A stretch of 64,000 nt of DNA from Bacteroides sp. (GTDB lineage Bacteria > Bacteroidota > Bacteroidia > Bacteroidales > Muribaculaceae): NCBI GenBank assembly GCA_014802325.1, contig JAAVCK010000027.1:20484-84483 (forward strand), read 5' to 3'. The notes under the pieces are model-generated. The model did not search any database and was not told where the DNA came from. It worked only from the letters and a program-made list of their open reading frames with translations. Positions 38,192 to 46,571 of this stretch are shown in pieces. A program made the translations under genes and the position numbers. The number at the start of each line of letters is the position of its first letter. Within the stretch, counting starts at the first letter, position 1.

Positions 38192-38764
38192 ATGGCACAG
38201 TTTAACTCATATATTGATTTTTTAGATCTCTCGGCTGTCATTGATTTTTGCCGTGAGAATGGAAAACTATGCCATTATAAGAAAGGAGATTACTTTGTTC
38301 AGCAAGGTTCAATAGCACGTTATGCAGCCCTCGTAGTGTCAGGCTATTTCAAATTAGCAACTCTTAATGAATCGGGAGATGAGGCAGTATTTAATTTCGC
38401 TTTCCCAGGGCAATTCATTACAGATTTCCATTCGTCTTTACACGGAGCTTCCTCCAAATTCTCAATTATCGCCGGTGCCGATTGCAAGATAATGCGAGTG
38501 CCGTTAAGTACTTTCAAGGATTTTCTTTCCCCTTCTCTGATAGACGAATATAAGGCGCTGTTCAACATGGCATTCATGCGGTTGCTCAATCTCTACCGCA
38601 AATCACCACGTCAGCGCTATGTGGAATTGTGTGAACAATATCCACAAGTTACCGATACTGTTACATTGAAAGATTTATCCTCTTTCCTGTTGATCACTCC
38701 CAACCATCTCAGCCGCATCAGACGAGAACTGGCGAAAATTTCAGACACCAACCTTAAAAAATAA
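38192..38764 (+). CDS. Crp/Fnr-family transcriptional regulator (1)
   Basis: 190 aa. N-terminal cyclic-nucleotide-binding-like fold (KKGDYFVQQGSIARYAALVV, residues about 31-50) and a C-terminal winged helix (LKDLSSFLLITPNHLSRIRR, near residues 159-178). No Fe-S Cys set is seen, so it is not a true Fnr; the ligand is unknown. The start at 38192 (MAQFNSYIDFLD) is placed by the -7 box. It lies upstream of a TonB-like gene in the same direction and shares the plan of the second regulator at 39955. Confidence 0.85.
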   Translation: MAQFNSYIDFLDLSAVIDFCRENGKLCHYKKGDYFVQQGSIARYAALVVSGYFKLATLNESGDEAVFNFAFPGQFITDFHSSLHGASSKFSIIAGADCKIMRVPLSTFKDFLSPSLIDEYKALFNMAFMRLLNLYRKSPRQRYVELCEQYPQVTDTVTLKDLSSFLLITPNHLSRIRRELAKISDTNLKK

Positions 38765-38869
38765 GGTGGTCTATACATTTGTTAAGACCAATTCCATTTA
38801 CCCTTATTAACTTTGCGGTCGGATAGTGTTCACACCATCCACTACATTTTAATAATAACATTGTGTTAT

Positions 38870-39509
38870 ATGAAGAAATTATTTATAATTTCCTTGATTA
38901 TCGTTCAGTCGTGCATTGCATTCGCGCAGAATTGCTGTGTAAACGACACTCTCGTAAAAGAAATTCGATTTCCTCTTACTCTGAACGATAAAACCGAATT
39001 CTTCTATTTCAACAACGAATGGATTCGGGGAGCTAACCCTGGTATGGTTCCGGCCGACTCCATTCTAAAGGCGGAGGTAAAAAACGACGAGTATGGAAAT
39101 CGCTCCCTATTTCTGACCGTCTCTCCCGAAATTCTTGCACAGATAAAAGCGGACGAAGGAAAACTCTGGTATGAACCGGACTTCGTTTGCGAGTTCCCCG
39201 GTGGTAGCGGAAAAATTAAAAGAATGGATTGAGGAAAATATCCGAATTCCCGAAGGATTCAAGGGTAGCGAAAGAGTCTTTGTTAATATTACCGTTCATA
39301 CAGATGGCTCAATTAGTGACCCGAAGATTATTCGGCGTCCGAGCAAAAACGAGGCAGTTAATCAAGAAGCATTAAGGCTTGCGAATGCATTGCCCAAGTT
39401 CCGCGTCAAATACTATATTCCTCACTTAAAGAAAAACATTAGCTGTATCATTCCGATAACATTTAAGGAACCGGGCGCGATATTTATAAGAGGTGATAAA
39501 AGCAACTGA
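38870..39509 (+). pseudogene. TonB C-terminal-domain protein, frameshifted
   Basis: The first frame starts at 38870 with a signal peptide (MKKLFIISLIIVQSCIAFAQ), continues to YEPDFVCEFPGGSGKIK near 39217, and stops at 39232. An overlapping frame then gives AEKLKEWIEENIRIPEGF and VFVNITVHTDGSISDPKI, continuing to 39509. This is the Bacteroidota TonB C-terminal pattern FPGG...EN...P...V.V.F.V..DG.I. A shift near 39200-39215 splits the gene; a sequencing error is possible. An intact protein would be about 210 aa and could energise or partner a TonB receptor. Confidence 0.7.
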
Positions 39510-39653
39510 ATTGAACTACTTTAAGGGCGCACATGCAATACTTGTCATTTTTCCTATTCCTTTGGATATGATAAATTCAAAAGAGTAAACAATCGCGTCT
39601 TTTACTGCATAAAGCGGCTTGTGTATCTTCGCGCTACATAAGCCGTTTTCTAT

Positions 39654-39880
39654 GTCATATCCTAACGCTATTGAAGTTTGCCGCGCCGAACTCTTTTCAA
39701 AAGAGGTGGAACTGCGCGGCCGTTATCCGCAAGCTCTTGTGGATAATGGTGCTTCGTGTGCGCGAAATGTATAACTGGTTCATCGCCAATCCCGACGGCA
39801 CCGACGCTTTCTATACTCTCTACATCGGCGCAGAGAAATTCCCCTACCACGATACTTTTGCCCTCTCGGTATCAGGCGTT
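39654..39880 (+). pseudogene. Fragment of an unidentified mobile-element gene
   Basis: ATG at 39654 opens MSYPNAIEVCRAELFSKEVE and RGRYPQALVD, then a frame change leads into LRVREMYNWFIANPDGTDAF and TLYIGAEKF. Two abutting halves of one small protein seem likely. Function unknown. The -7 box of the next regulator (39894-39901) lies at its 3' end, so the remnant now serves as upstream DNA for that gene. Confidence 0.4.
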
Positions 39881-39893
39881 TCATATTTTTTTG

Positions 39894-39901
39894 TAACTTT
39901 G
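39894..39901 (+). promoter_or_regulatory. -7 element of the second Crp/Fnr-type gene
   Basis: TAACTTTG about 53 bases before the GTG at 39955; T-rich upstream, no clear -33. Confidence 0.45.
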
Positions 39902-39954
39902 CCTTCGGAAAGGTTACTACCGTTCCACGATATTTTGGTAATACCAACTATACA

Positions 39955-40539
39955 GTGAAATCCTCCAACTTTAATACATATTACGAGAACATCGACTCCG
40001 ACTTTTGGCGCAACTTATGTGTCGAGAAAGGAGTGTTACGCAAATATGACAAAGGAGAACTGTTTGCCGAGGAAGGACGGATTGCCAAATATTTAGGTTA
40101 CATTAAGTCAGGCTCTCTAAAATATGTAGTCTTTGCCCCTGACGGCACCGAGAGAGTTGTCGGTTTGGAGTTTGCCGGTGAGTTTGTCGCTGATTTTCCG
40201 TTTTCCTTATACGGCAAAAAATCGCGCGTTTCAATAGTCGCGGTTACTCCTTGCGAGATCTATTGTATCTCGGCACGAGAAATAGGTGCACTGATGGAAT
40301 CGGATGCTGAGTTATATAGAGTTATAGCCGAAAGTAGTATTGCTCTTTTCGACACCACTTATAACCGTTATATCGACCTTTACATTAAATCAGCAAAAGA
40401 GCGATACGATGAACTTGTCAATAAATACGAAGACATTTTTTCGATTTTCTCCCTCAAAGACATAGCCTCATTCCTTAACATTACCCCTACATACCTGAGT
40501 AGGTTACGAAATGTAAAGCATTCGCAAGTGGGCTTGTAG
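39955..40539 (+). CDS. Crp/Fnr-family transcriptional regulator (2)
   Basis: 194 aa from a GTG start. Cyclic-nucleotide-binding-like fold (YDKGELFAEEGRIAKYLGYI near residues 31-50) and a winged helix (LKDIASFLNITPTYLSRLR). The frame then ends NVKHSQVGL, which does not look like the usual end, so the last few residues may be altered by a frame change. The first regulator is clearly related in plan but divergent in sequence. It precedes the TonB-dependent receptor gene and probably controls it. No earlier ATG is available in frame. Confidence 0.8.
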   Translation: MKSSNFNTYYENIDSDFWRNLCVEKGVLRKYDKGELFAEEGRIAKYLGYIKSGSLKYVVFAPDGTERVVGLEFAGEFVADFPFSLYGKKSRVSIVAVTPCEIYCISAREIGALMESDAELYRVIAESSIALFDTTYNRYIDLYIKSAKERYDELVNKYEDIFSIFSLKDIASFLNITPTYLSRLRNVKHSQVGL

Positions 40540-40618
40540 TGCATGTCGGCAAAGACGGTGCGCGGTCATAGGACAAGACCCACCGCAAAAAGCCACGGCA
40601 AATAATAAAATTTCTTCG

Positions 40619-40650
40619 ACTCTCAACTTTGTTTGAGAGTTTTTATTTTT
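40619..40650 (+). terminator. Terminator after the second regulator
   Basis: CTCTCAA pairs with TTGAGAG around a short loop, followed by TTTTTATTTTT. It separates the regulator from the receptor gene. Confidence 0.75.
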
Positions 40651-40666
40651 AATGTCGGTAAATTTG
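40632..40666 (+). promoter_or_regulatory. Promoter of the TonB-dependent receptor gene
   Basis: TTTG at 40632-40635 and TAAATTTG at 40659-40666; the spacer is 23 bases, slightly longer than usual. It overlaps the terminator hairpin of the upstream gene. The ATG follows 26 bases later. Confidence 0.45.
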
Positions 40667-40692
40667 CGCCGTAATCTGAATGACTTTGAGTT

Positions 40693-42783
40693 ATGAAACA
40701 AATATATTGCTTAATTGGTATATGGCTATGTACTTTCAGTGCAATAGCGCAAAGTGAGACTAACGACAGTATCAAAACACAGGAGCTTGACGAGGTGGTA
40801 GTAGAGGCACAACTTCAATCTACATCTGCAACCGTATCCACCTATCTTCCCACAAAGCGCCAACGCAATGCAGCCCAAAACGGTCCTGAACTTCTAAATC
40901 ACATGGCTATTCCTCAACTCGGTTTGGTGTCAGGATATAAAGTAACTACCAACGCAGGGGAGAAAGTTGACCTTTATATAGACTATGTTCCTGCTTCTGA
41001 AGATGATTTGAATGGAATGCGAATGACTGACGTTAAGAAGGTTGAATATTATGATTTTCCCACTGACCCGCGTTTTCAAGGCTCGCAGCATGTAATCAAC
41101 TTCATCATGCAAAAGTATGAATATGGAGGCTATGTAAAAGCATATGCTAATGAGTTTTTTATCGCCAATTCAGGACAACTCAACCTGTTCTCCAAACTCC
41201 AATATAAACGTATGACTTTCGACATAGGAGTCGGTGGCTGGTATTCTACGAATGGCCATCTGAGTCAGGCTACCGTAGAAACATATATGCTTCCGCAGAC
41301 TGACGGCTCTATAAAAACATTTGATCGAATATATGAGCCGAACTATGTCAAAGTTCGACAGCAATCATATTGGCCTACTTTCAAGGCTTCATATCTTACC
41401 GAGAAGATAACAATGGTAAACACTTTGGGTGCAAATTTCTTTAGTTCACCCAAGCAGAATACAGCAGGTAAAGTATATTTCTCTCCAGCAGACTTTCCCT
41501 CTACTGATTATACCGATGAACAAAACAGTCGCACAAACTCCATGACTTATTCAGGTTTTTGGAATTTCGTGCTACCCCACGGCAACAGCCTTAGTTTCAA
41601 TCCCTACTATTCATATTCCCATACCAACCAACACAGACTCTATTCCGAGGTTTCAAGCCTATCTTTTGCCAACGGTGCAAATGATGATTCGCACCGTGCC
41701 ACCGCTTCACTGCGATTCATGCACGACTTTGGCAAATATGGCAACATTACCGCCATTCTAAACGGAACACTCCTTTCCAATCGTACCCAATATTCAGGCA
41801 CTTCAACCGCTTCTGACCATCTGACTACCTATCGTGTCGGTCCCGGCTTGTTCTACAACTATAAAACCGATAAATTCAACGGACTTATTGGAGGTGGGTT
41901 TAATTACGATCACTCAACTTTGGGCGATGTATCAGAGCATTCCACACAACCGTGGATGGATTTTTCACTTCAATATGCTTTTAACAATAAAAACTCCATA
42001 AGCGCAGAATTTCATCACGCCACGTGGACCTTGGCTTCAACATACCGTAGTACAGCCATAATACAGTCAAATCCATTGTTCAGCTACACCGGCAACCCGG
42101 ATATAGCACCCTATAAGAGCTGGGATGCAAGCTTGAGATATGTGTTCATGCCCAACAATAGATTTAATTTTGCGGCTTTCGGTCAAACTACCATAATTAC
42201 CGACCGATATGCCTATGTATATAAGGCATCTCCAGACGGCATTCTCCGCACCATACAGCAAAAGGGAGTTGGCAATTATTCTTCATGGCTATATGGAGTG
42301 CAAGGCACCGCACGACTCTTCAACAACAGCCTGATGATTAACGGACAGGTGGCTCACAGAATAGTACGCAACGGCGTGCCCTTTGATTGGACTAAGCAAC
42401 GTGTACTATGGTATATTCAAGCATTCTATTATGTTGGAGGGTGGAACTTCGGTCTGCAATATCAATCGCCACAAGAATACTGCGATGGTTACGTCAACGG
42501 CACATGGATGAAAGACAAAAGCGCATACACCGCAATTGTAGGATGGGGCAATTCCTCGTGGAACGTACAGGCACGGCTCACCAATCCCTTCCGTTGGAAT
42601 TGGGAAGCATCAAAATCCGAAACGACAAGTCCGAACTATGATGTAGCCACCACCTATTACAATACAAGTTATCATTGTTACGTATTGCTTTCGGCTACCT
42701 ATACTTTCGGCTTCGGCAAGAAGATACAACGCGGCAATGAGGCATCGCAACAAATGGGCACATCATCAAGTATTCTAAAGTAA
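40693..42783 (+). CDS. TonB-dependent receptor-like outer-membrane protein
   Basis: 696 aa with a signal peptide (residues 1-19, ending IAQ). Next comes a short TonB-box-like stretch and plug start (QELDEVVVEAQL, about 29-40), then a plug region to about 150 and a long beta-barrel part with alternating aromatic segments (e.g. NLFSKLQYKRMTFDIGVGGW). The usual N-terminal carboxypeptidase-like domain of SusC proteins is absent, and no SusD partner follows. Substrate unknown. The Crp/Fnr regulator upstream and the broken TonB gene nearby suggest one uptake module. Confidence 0.83.
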   Translation: MKQIYCLIGIWLCTFSAIAQSETNDSIKTQELDEVVVEAQLQSTSATVSTYLPTKRQRNAAQNGPELLNHMAIPQLGLVSGYKVTTNAGEKVDLYIDYVPASEDDLNGMRMTDVKKVEYYDFPTDPRFQGSQHVINFIMQKYEYGGYVKAYANEFFIANSGQLNLFSKLQYKRMTFDIGVGGWYSTNGHLSQATVETYMLPQTDGSIKTFDRIYEPNYVKVRQQSYWPTFKASYLTEKITMVNTLGANFFSSPKQNTAGKVYFSPADFPSTDYTDEQNSRTNSMTYSGFWNFVLPHGNSLSFNPYYSYSHTNQHRLYSEVSSLSFANGANDDSHRATASLRFMHDFGKYGNITAILNGTLLSNRTQYSGTSTASDHLTTYRVGPGLFYNYKTDKFNGLIGGGFNYDHSTLGDVSEHSTQPWMDFSLQYAFNNKNSISAEFHHATWTLASTYRSTAIIQSNPLFSYTGNPDIAPYKSWDASLRYVFMPNNRFNFAAFGQTTIITDRYAYVYKASPDGILRTIQQKGVGNYSSWLYGVQGTARLFNNSLMINGQVAHRIVRNGVPFDWTKQRVLWYIQAFYYVGGWNFGLQYQSPQEYCDGYVNGTWMKDKSAYTAIVGWGNSSWNVQARLTNPFRWNWEASKSETTSPNYDVATTYYNTSYHCYVLLSATYTFGFGKKIQRGNEASQQMGTSSSILK

Positions 42784-43120
42784 ACAGCAACTCATACTCC
42801 ACGGAAACCTCGGCAATAATTGTCGGGGTTTTCTTATGGAGTTGCGGCACCGCCGCCGCGCTTTCGTGTCATCTCCTCTGGCGCTTCGCTTCGCGAAGAA
42901 CCGAGCCTAAGGTCTCGACCAAAAGGCTTCAACCTTTAGATCAACGAGCGTAGGCGAGTTAATCGCTAACTCATACGACCTTTCGGTGATCGCTTTGCGC
43001 TTTGCTTCGCTAAGAAATCCGCGACTGCTGCATCTTCAAAGTCAATGACCTTGAAGTATTCCTTTGATACAATAAAATTTCATTTCATTCGTTATTACTT
43101 CAAAACGTAAATTGCTCATT
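42784..43120. other. Intergenic region with terminator and GC-rich remnants
   Basis: A nested hairpin at 42788-42844 (outer CAACTC/GAGTTG, inner AACCTCGGCAAT/ATTGTCGGGGTT) probably ends the receptor transcript. The following 200 bases are GC-rich with repeated GCTTCGCTTCG and GCGCTTTGC blocks unlike the flanks. No gene and no clear family were recognised. Confidence 0.5.
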
Positions 43121-43597
43121 ATGAATAAATATCTCTTGCTTTTGATACTGCCGCTTCTGTCATTCACATTGACAGGCTGTGATGATGAAGACGATGTGAA
43201 ACCATTCAACTTGGACCTTTTTGCCGGAACATGGGAGGTTATAGATAATGGTAATCAAGTATTGCTTCAACGAGATTGTATACTGGATATAACTTCCTCT
43301 CAGACTCACGAAGGATTTGGTGGCTATCAAGGATATTTCACGACATATTTCATTAGAGATGATGATACTCTAATACATGATGAAATATTCTCATGGTCTA
43401 TTCGTGAAATAGATAATCATATTCCACTTTTAACTGTTTTGATTAAGGGACAGCTTGATACCGATAACCCTTGGGATGGTAATTATTACTACAGGATAAC
43501 TAAGCTTACTGACACTGATATGTGGTGGCAAGTTAACACTAACGGAGATAACAGCACAATTAAATTCCGCCGTCGCAATGACATCCATATTGATTAA
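43121..43597 (+). CDS. Lipoprotein with lipocalin-like fold, unknown function
   Basis: 158 aa. A lipoprotein signal ends in FTLTGC (Cys at residue 20), followed by an acidic linker DDEDDVKPF. The body begins LFAGTWEVIDNGNQVLLQ, the pattern of lipocalin-like Bacteroidota lipoproteins (G-T-W-E). It ends TIKFRRRNDIHID. Start at ATG 43121 is chosen for the signal peptide. Four bases after its stop begins the direct repeat copy A. Confidence 0.7.
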   Translation: MNKYLLLLILPLLSFTLTGCDDEDDVKPFNLDLFAGTWEVIDNGNQVLLQRDCILDITSSQTHEGFGGYQGYFTTYFIRDDDTLIHDEIFSWSIREIDNHIPLLTVLIKGQLDTDNPWDGNYYYRITKLTDTDMWWQVNTNGDNSTIKFRRRNDIHID

Positions 43598-43598
43598 A

Positions 43599-43820
43599 TA
43601 AGCGTCTTTTCGCAACCGTCATAGAGTCCATAACTTCGCTGAATAAATCAGCAAGTTATGGACTTCTCTTTTTCCGACCTCAACCTTCAGCTCTATGGGC
43701 AACTGCTCATCAATTTCAACTCCGTTGTAACCAACAACGTCGCTATATGCTTCCAAGCATAGAAAATCTGCCCAGCTTCGAGGCTCGTGCAGCATTTACC
43801 GTCAACTCCGCGGAAACGAT
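43599..43820 (+). repeat. Direct repeat copy A with hairpin and gene fragment
   Basis: It starts TAAGCGTCTTTTCGC directly after a gene end. It continues with a hairpin (AGTCCATAACTT / AAGTTATGGACT, about 43627-43663) and then a coding fragment MDFSFSDLNLQLYGQ. The same block recurs at 44280-44457 with a 30-base gap and several substitutions. The fragment is broken by an early stop and later frame change (SFEARAAFTVNSAE). Confidence 0.75.
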
Positions 43821-43868
43821 TGCGAGGTATTTCTTTGATAACTCGCAGATGATTCGTAAATTTGCGCT

Positions 43869-44282
43869 ATGACAAAAGTATATATATTAAAGATATGCGA
43901 CTGGACATTGGCTATTCTTCTACCAATAGTCCTCGCTTCAAGCATACAACTGGAAGCGACTTCAAGTAGCGGTATCTTTCCGGTTATTCTCCATATAATA
44001 GTGGCACTACCATTCATGTGTCTTATTTTATGGCATATTTACCTTCATTTCCAATGGAAAAAGTGGCTTACAAAATTTAGCAAACTTAAAGTACCGACGC
44101 GCATACTTTGGTGGTTGTATATTCTTACTTTCATATCAGGGGTAGCAACATTTATCCATTGGCTCATAGAAAATGAACATAGTCCATTAGGAGGTGTGCA
44201 TGGGAAAATCGGATTTTTAATGATTGCATTTGCCATAGGACATACTATAAAACGTATAAAATTCTTCAAAAGGAAGAAATAA
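43869..44282 (+). CDS. Four-helix membrane protein, DUF4405 / cytochrome b561-like
   Basis: 137 aa with four hydrophobic helices. Histidines lie within or near helices 2 and 4 (HIIVALPFMCLILWHIYLHF near residues 47-66, and FLMIAFAIGHTIK near 116-128). This fits DUF4405, a family related to the di-heme cytochrome b domain, so heme binding and electron transfer are plausible but unproven. A GGVHGKIG loop joins the last helices. It is enclosed by direct repeats A and B; its stop codon is the first three bases of copy B. Confidence 0.65.
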   Translation: MTKVYILKICDWTLAILLPIVLASSIQLEATSSSGIFPVILHIIVALPFMCLILWHIYLHFQWKKWLTKFSKLKVPTRILWWLYILTFISGVATFIHWLIENEHSPLGGVHGKIGFLMIAFAIGHTIKRIKFFKRKK

Positions 44283-44457
44283 GCGTCTTTTCGCGCTCCT
44301 TATAGAGTCCATAACTTCGCTGCATAAATCAGCAAGTTATGGACTTCTCTTTTTCCGACCTCAATTTCAACTCCGTTGTAACCGACAACGTCGCTATGCT
44401 TCCAATGCCCGGCTTCGAGGCTCGCGCAGCCATTACCGTCAATTCCGCGTCAGTGTT
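44280..44457 (+). repeat. Direct repeat copy B
   Basis: Second copy of the block at 43599-43820, starting TAAGCGTCTTTTCGC at the stop codon of the DUF4405-like gene. It contains the same hairpin and the coding fragment MDFSFSDLNFNSVVT, 30 bases shorter than copy A in the middle, in frame. Confidence 0.75.
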
Positions 44458-44539
44458 CCGCGAAGACGTGAATATTGTGTCTACCGTCGTGGACGATACC
44501 CTCTCTTATATCCGTGGGGAGGCGACAATCAATCTTTAG
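44339..44539 (+). pseudogene. 66-aa reading frame in repeat copy B, likely gene fragment
   Basis: The ATG lies in the right arm of the repeat hairpin. The frame encodes MDFSFSDLNFNSVVTDNV, GFEARAAITVNSASVFRED and TVVDDTLSYIRGEATINL. Copy A carries a longer but broken version of the same start. Since the two copies differ by an in-frame 30-base gap, the sequence was once coding. It may be the start of a larger mobile-element gene. No family recognised. Confidence 0.4.
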
Positions 44540-44919
44540 CTCATCGACCTTTTGAAAGATAAATGCCATTCGACTTGCTCGCGCTTGTCGAGAAAGATGT
44601 CATCGGCCCCCGGCCGCTTTTGTAGCGCAGCGGTGAAAGAAACATTGGCAACCTGCCAATGTTTCAACGCCGAAGTCTGCTACGGTTCGGGGCTGCAATA
44701 TTGCGCCACGTAGGTTTTGGCGCAAGTATTTCGCATCAGCAATGAACATTCAGGAATTTTATGCTGGCTCCTTAGGTCAGGAGCTATGCCGTGCCATATC
44801 CAACGCTCTCTTACCATCTTTTGGATGCTTTGCCTAAGCAAAGAATCCCGACATCATGCGCCGTGCCGTAAAATATATAAAAAATACTCCCACGATGGAG
44901 CATTTTGTCGTTATTGTCA
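44540..44919. other. Gap of about 380 bp with decayed fragments
   Basis: Contains a short coding-like piece DLLALVEKDVIGPRP near 44577-44622 and GC-rich fragments, with no complete frame. No hairpin terminator was identified for the converging lipoprotein gene. Confidence 0.4.
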
Positions 44920-45492
44920 TTATGGCTTTAACTTCTCCAAATCAAGGTTCGGCAAATATTCGTGAATTTTATCTGCCGGGATTGATACCGAACAACTTCC
45001 CGAAGTTATCTCTGAGTTCACTTGTGGTGCGTTCATAAGCTGACCGTTTACAAACACAGCCAATCGTTTACCGATATTCTCTTTTGTGATTGTTTCCCAA
45101 TTTTTTGCATTGGCAAACTTAAAGGCTACTTGAATATCGCCACCATACGACGGCATAGAATTTGCCTCGGTTACTTTTACCTTTTCATTTAATATTGGCT
45201 CATTCTCATAAGCAACCAACCAAATTTTACCGTCAGCACTGGGTATTGTCCAACCAACGGTAATATTAGGATTATGCGGAAGTTCGTTCAATCCCTTATT
45301 AACTCGCGCTGTATCGGCTACTGTATATTGACCGTTGCCGTCTATGTCTTGGATTACTCTTTTAACGGTTACATTCCATTCTGTTCCTTCTACCTTTTCG
45401 GCTTTCTTGGTAGAGGTATTTCCACAGGCAATCACTGTACCTACGAGGGCTATGCCAACAAGCAAAACAGAGAGTTTGAGAAGTCTTTTCAT
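44920..45492 (-). CDS. Lipoprotein with SecD P1-head-like domain
   Basis: 190 aa. A lipoprotein signal ends in VIAC (Cys at residue 23). The body has a section WETITKENIGKRLAVFVNGQ followed by APQVNSEITSGSCSVS (residues about 132-170). This strongly resembles the P1 head subdomain of SecD (the Gk.LaivldG...aP...I..G pattern). A free-standing lipoprotein with that fold is of unknown role and need not act in secretion. The minus-strand upstream has TATCTTTG about 36 bases before the ATG. It lies alone in the accessory region. Confidence 0.65.
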   Translation of the reverse strand: MKRLLKLSVLLVGIALVGTVIACGNTSTKKAEKVEGTEWNVTVKRVIQDIDGNGQYTVADTARVNKGLNELPHNPNITVGWTIPSADGKIWLVAYENEPILNEKVKVTEANSMPSYGGDIQVAFKFANAKNWETITKENIGKRLAVFVNGQLMNAPQVNSEITSGSCSVSIPADKIHEYLPNLDLEKLKP

Positions 45493-46009
45493 ACAGTTAA
45501 TGTTATCTTATTCAAGTGCAAAGATATCGTAAATATTTGGTAAAAAACAGTATCCTCTGCATTTGTTCGCAAACATTTCTAACTGCGAAAATACGAAAAT
45601 TTCCTGATGAAGCAATATCATTTCTTATTGAGTTTGAGAAATTTTTATTACCTTTGTCATTGCATATCGCCCGCGAAGTCCAGATATGGGGTAAAGCGGC
45701 GGGTGCAGTTATCGCCTTGGCGCTTTGCCTTGGCAAAGACATATTATAATAAGCGTTTTTTGCTTTATCCTTTTCAAGGAAATCGCCAATTTTCAAACTA
45801 CAAAGGAGAGAGTAGTCAATAAAACGCTCATGCTTGTCGTATATCCACTCCCCGACAAGGGGTATCGATATCCGGTAAGGCGTGGGAGTGGACTGTTTAT
45901 TTGTAGTTAGGCGTTTGGCGATGCCTCCTTGAAGATAAACAAGAAATCATTCCACGCTTTTTGTGTATTTGAATGTCAAGTCAGGAATGGATGCGACAAG
46001 TATTACAAG
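45493..46009. other. 517-bp gap holding the nested inverted repeat
   Basis: No supported gene. A reading frame ending at 45749 (GKAAGAVIALALCLGKDIL) stops exactly before TAAGCGTTTTTTGC, similar to the start of the direct repeats A and B. From 45766 a long nested inverted repeat begins. Confidence 0.45.
45766..45937. repeat. Nested inverted repeat of about 170 bp
   Basis: Outer arms TTCAAGGAAATCGCCAA (45773-45789) and TTGGCGATGCCTCCTTGAA (45915-45933) pair with a small bulge, extended by TATC/GATA. Middle arms are AACTACAAA (45796-45804) and TTTGTAGTT (45900-45908). Inner arms are TCCACTCCC (45844-45852) and GGGAGTGGA (45884-45892). The whole can fold into one long multi-bulged stem, as DNA or RNA. 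Confidence 0.75.
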
Positions 46010-46516
46010 ATGGAATATTCCAATATTTCTATGATTGGCGATGACAAGGTTCGCTATGTTCTAAAAAAGGAGGGTAAAAATCCTCTTATTGTATTGGGTA
46101 TAAACCCAAGCACAGCCGATGACGTTCTCCCCGACCGCACTATGACACGTGTTTGCGGTTTTGCTGAAAAAATGGGCTTTGACAGTTTTGTGATGTTAAA
46201 TGTTTATCCACTTCGTACTCCCCAAATTGAAGAGCTTCCCGCAGAATTAAATCCGGACTTGCATCAAAAGAATCTTTCGCACATTGTGGAGGAGATTTCA
46301 AAAATAGAAAATCCCACCATTCTTGTCGCCCACGGTAACTCTATTTCTAAAAAGAAGTATCTCCGCACTTGCCTGCAAGAAATCCTAAACGAGTTGACAA
46401 AATTCAAGACTGCAAAATTCATCCAACTTGGCGACTTGACCAATGAAGGTAATCCCCGTCACCCCCTAATGGCTCGTGCAGATATCGAAATCAAAGAATA
46501 TAATGCTAAGATATAA
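46010..46516 (+). CDS. DUF1643 protein
   Basis: 168 aa from the ATG at 46010 (MEYSNISMIGDDKVRYVL). Seen: NPLIVLGINPSTADD at residues about 26-40 with TRVCGFAEKMGFDSFVMLNV, and a final GNPRHPLMARAD. This matches DUF1643, small cytoplasmic proteins with a possible nucleotide- or DNA-related role but no proven activity. A longer frame back to 45929 enters the inverted repeat and is rejected. Flanked by the nested repeat and by the BspA-type gene. Confidence 0.78.
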   Translation: MEYSNISMIGDDKVRYVLKKEGKNPLIVLGINPSTADDVLPDRTMTRVCGFAEKMGFDSFVMLNVYPLRTPQIEELPAELNPDLHQKNLSHIVEEISKIENPTILVAHGNSISKKKYLRTCLQEILNELTKFKTAKFIQLGDLTNEGNPRHPLMARADIEIKEYNAKI

Positions 46517-46571
46517 AAATTTATTCAGCTTGATTTAATATATAGAAACTAATTTCTTAAAATAACCTTAT

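Noticed and set aside
45900..45937. Integron attC site
   Set aside because: GTTAGGC is present, but there is no matching left core at the right place and no integrase in the window.
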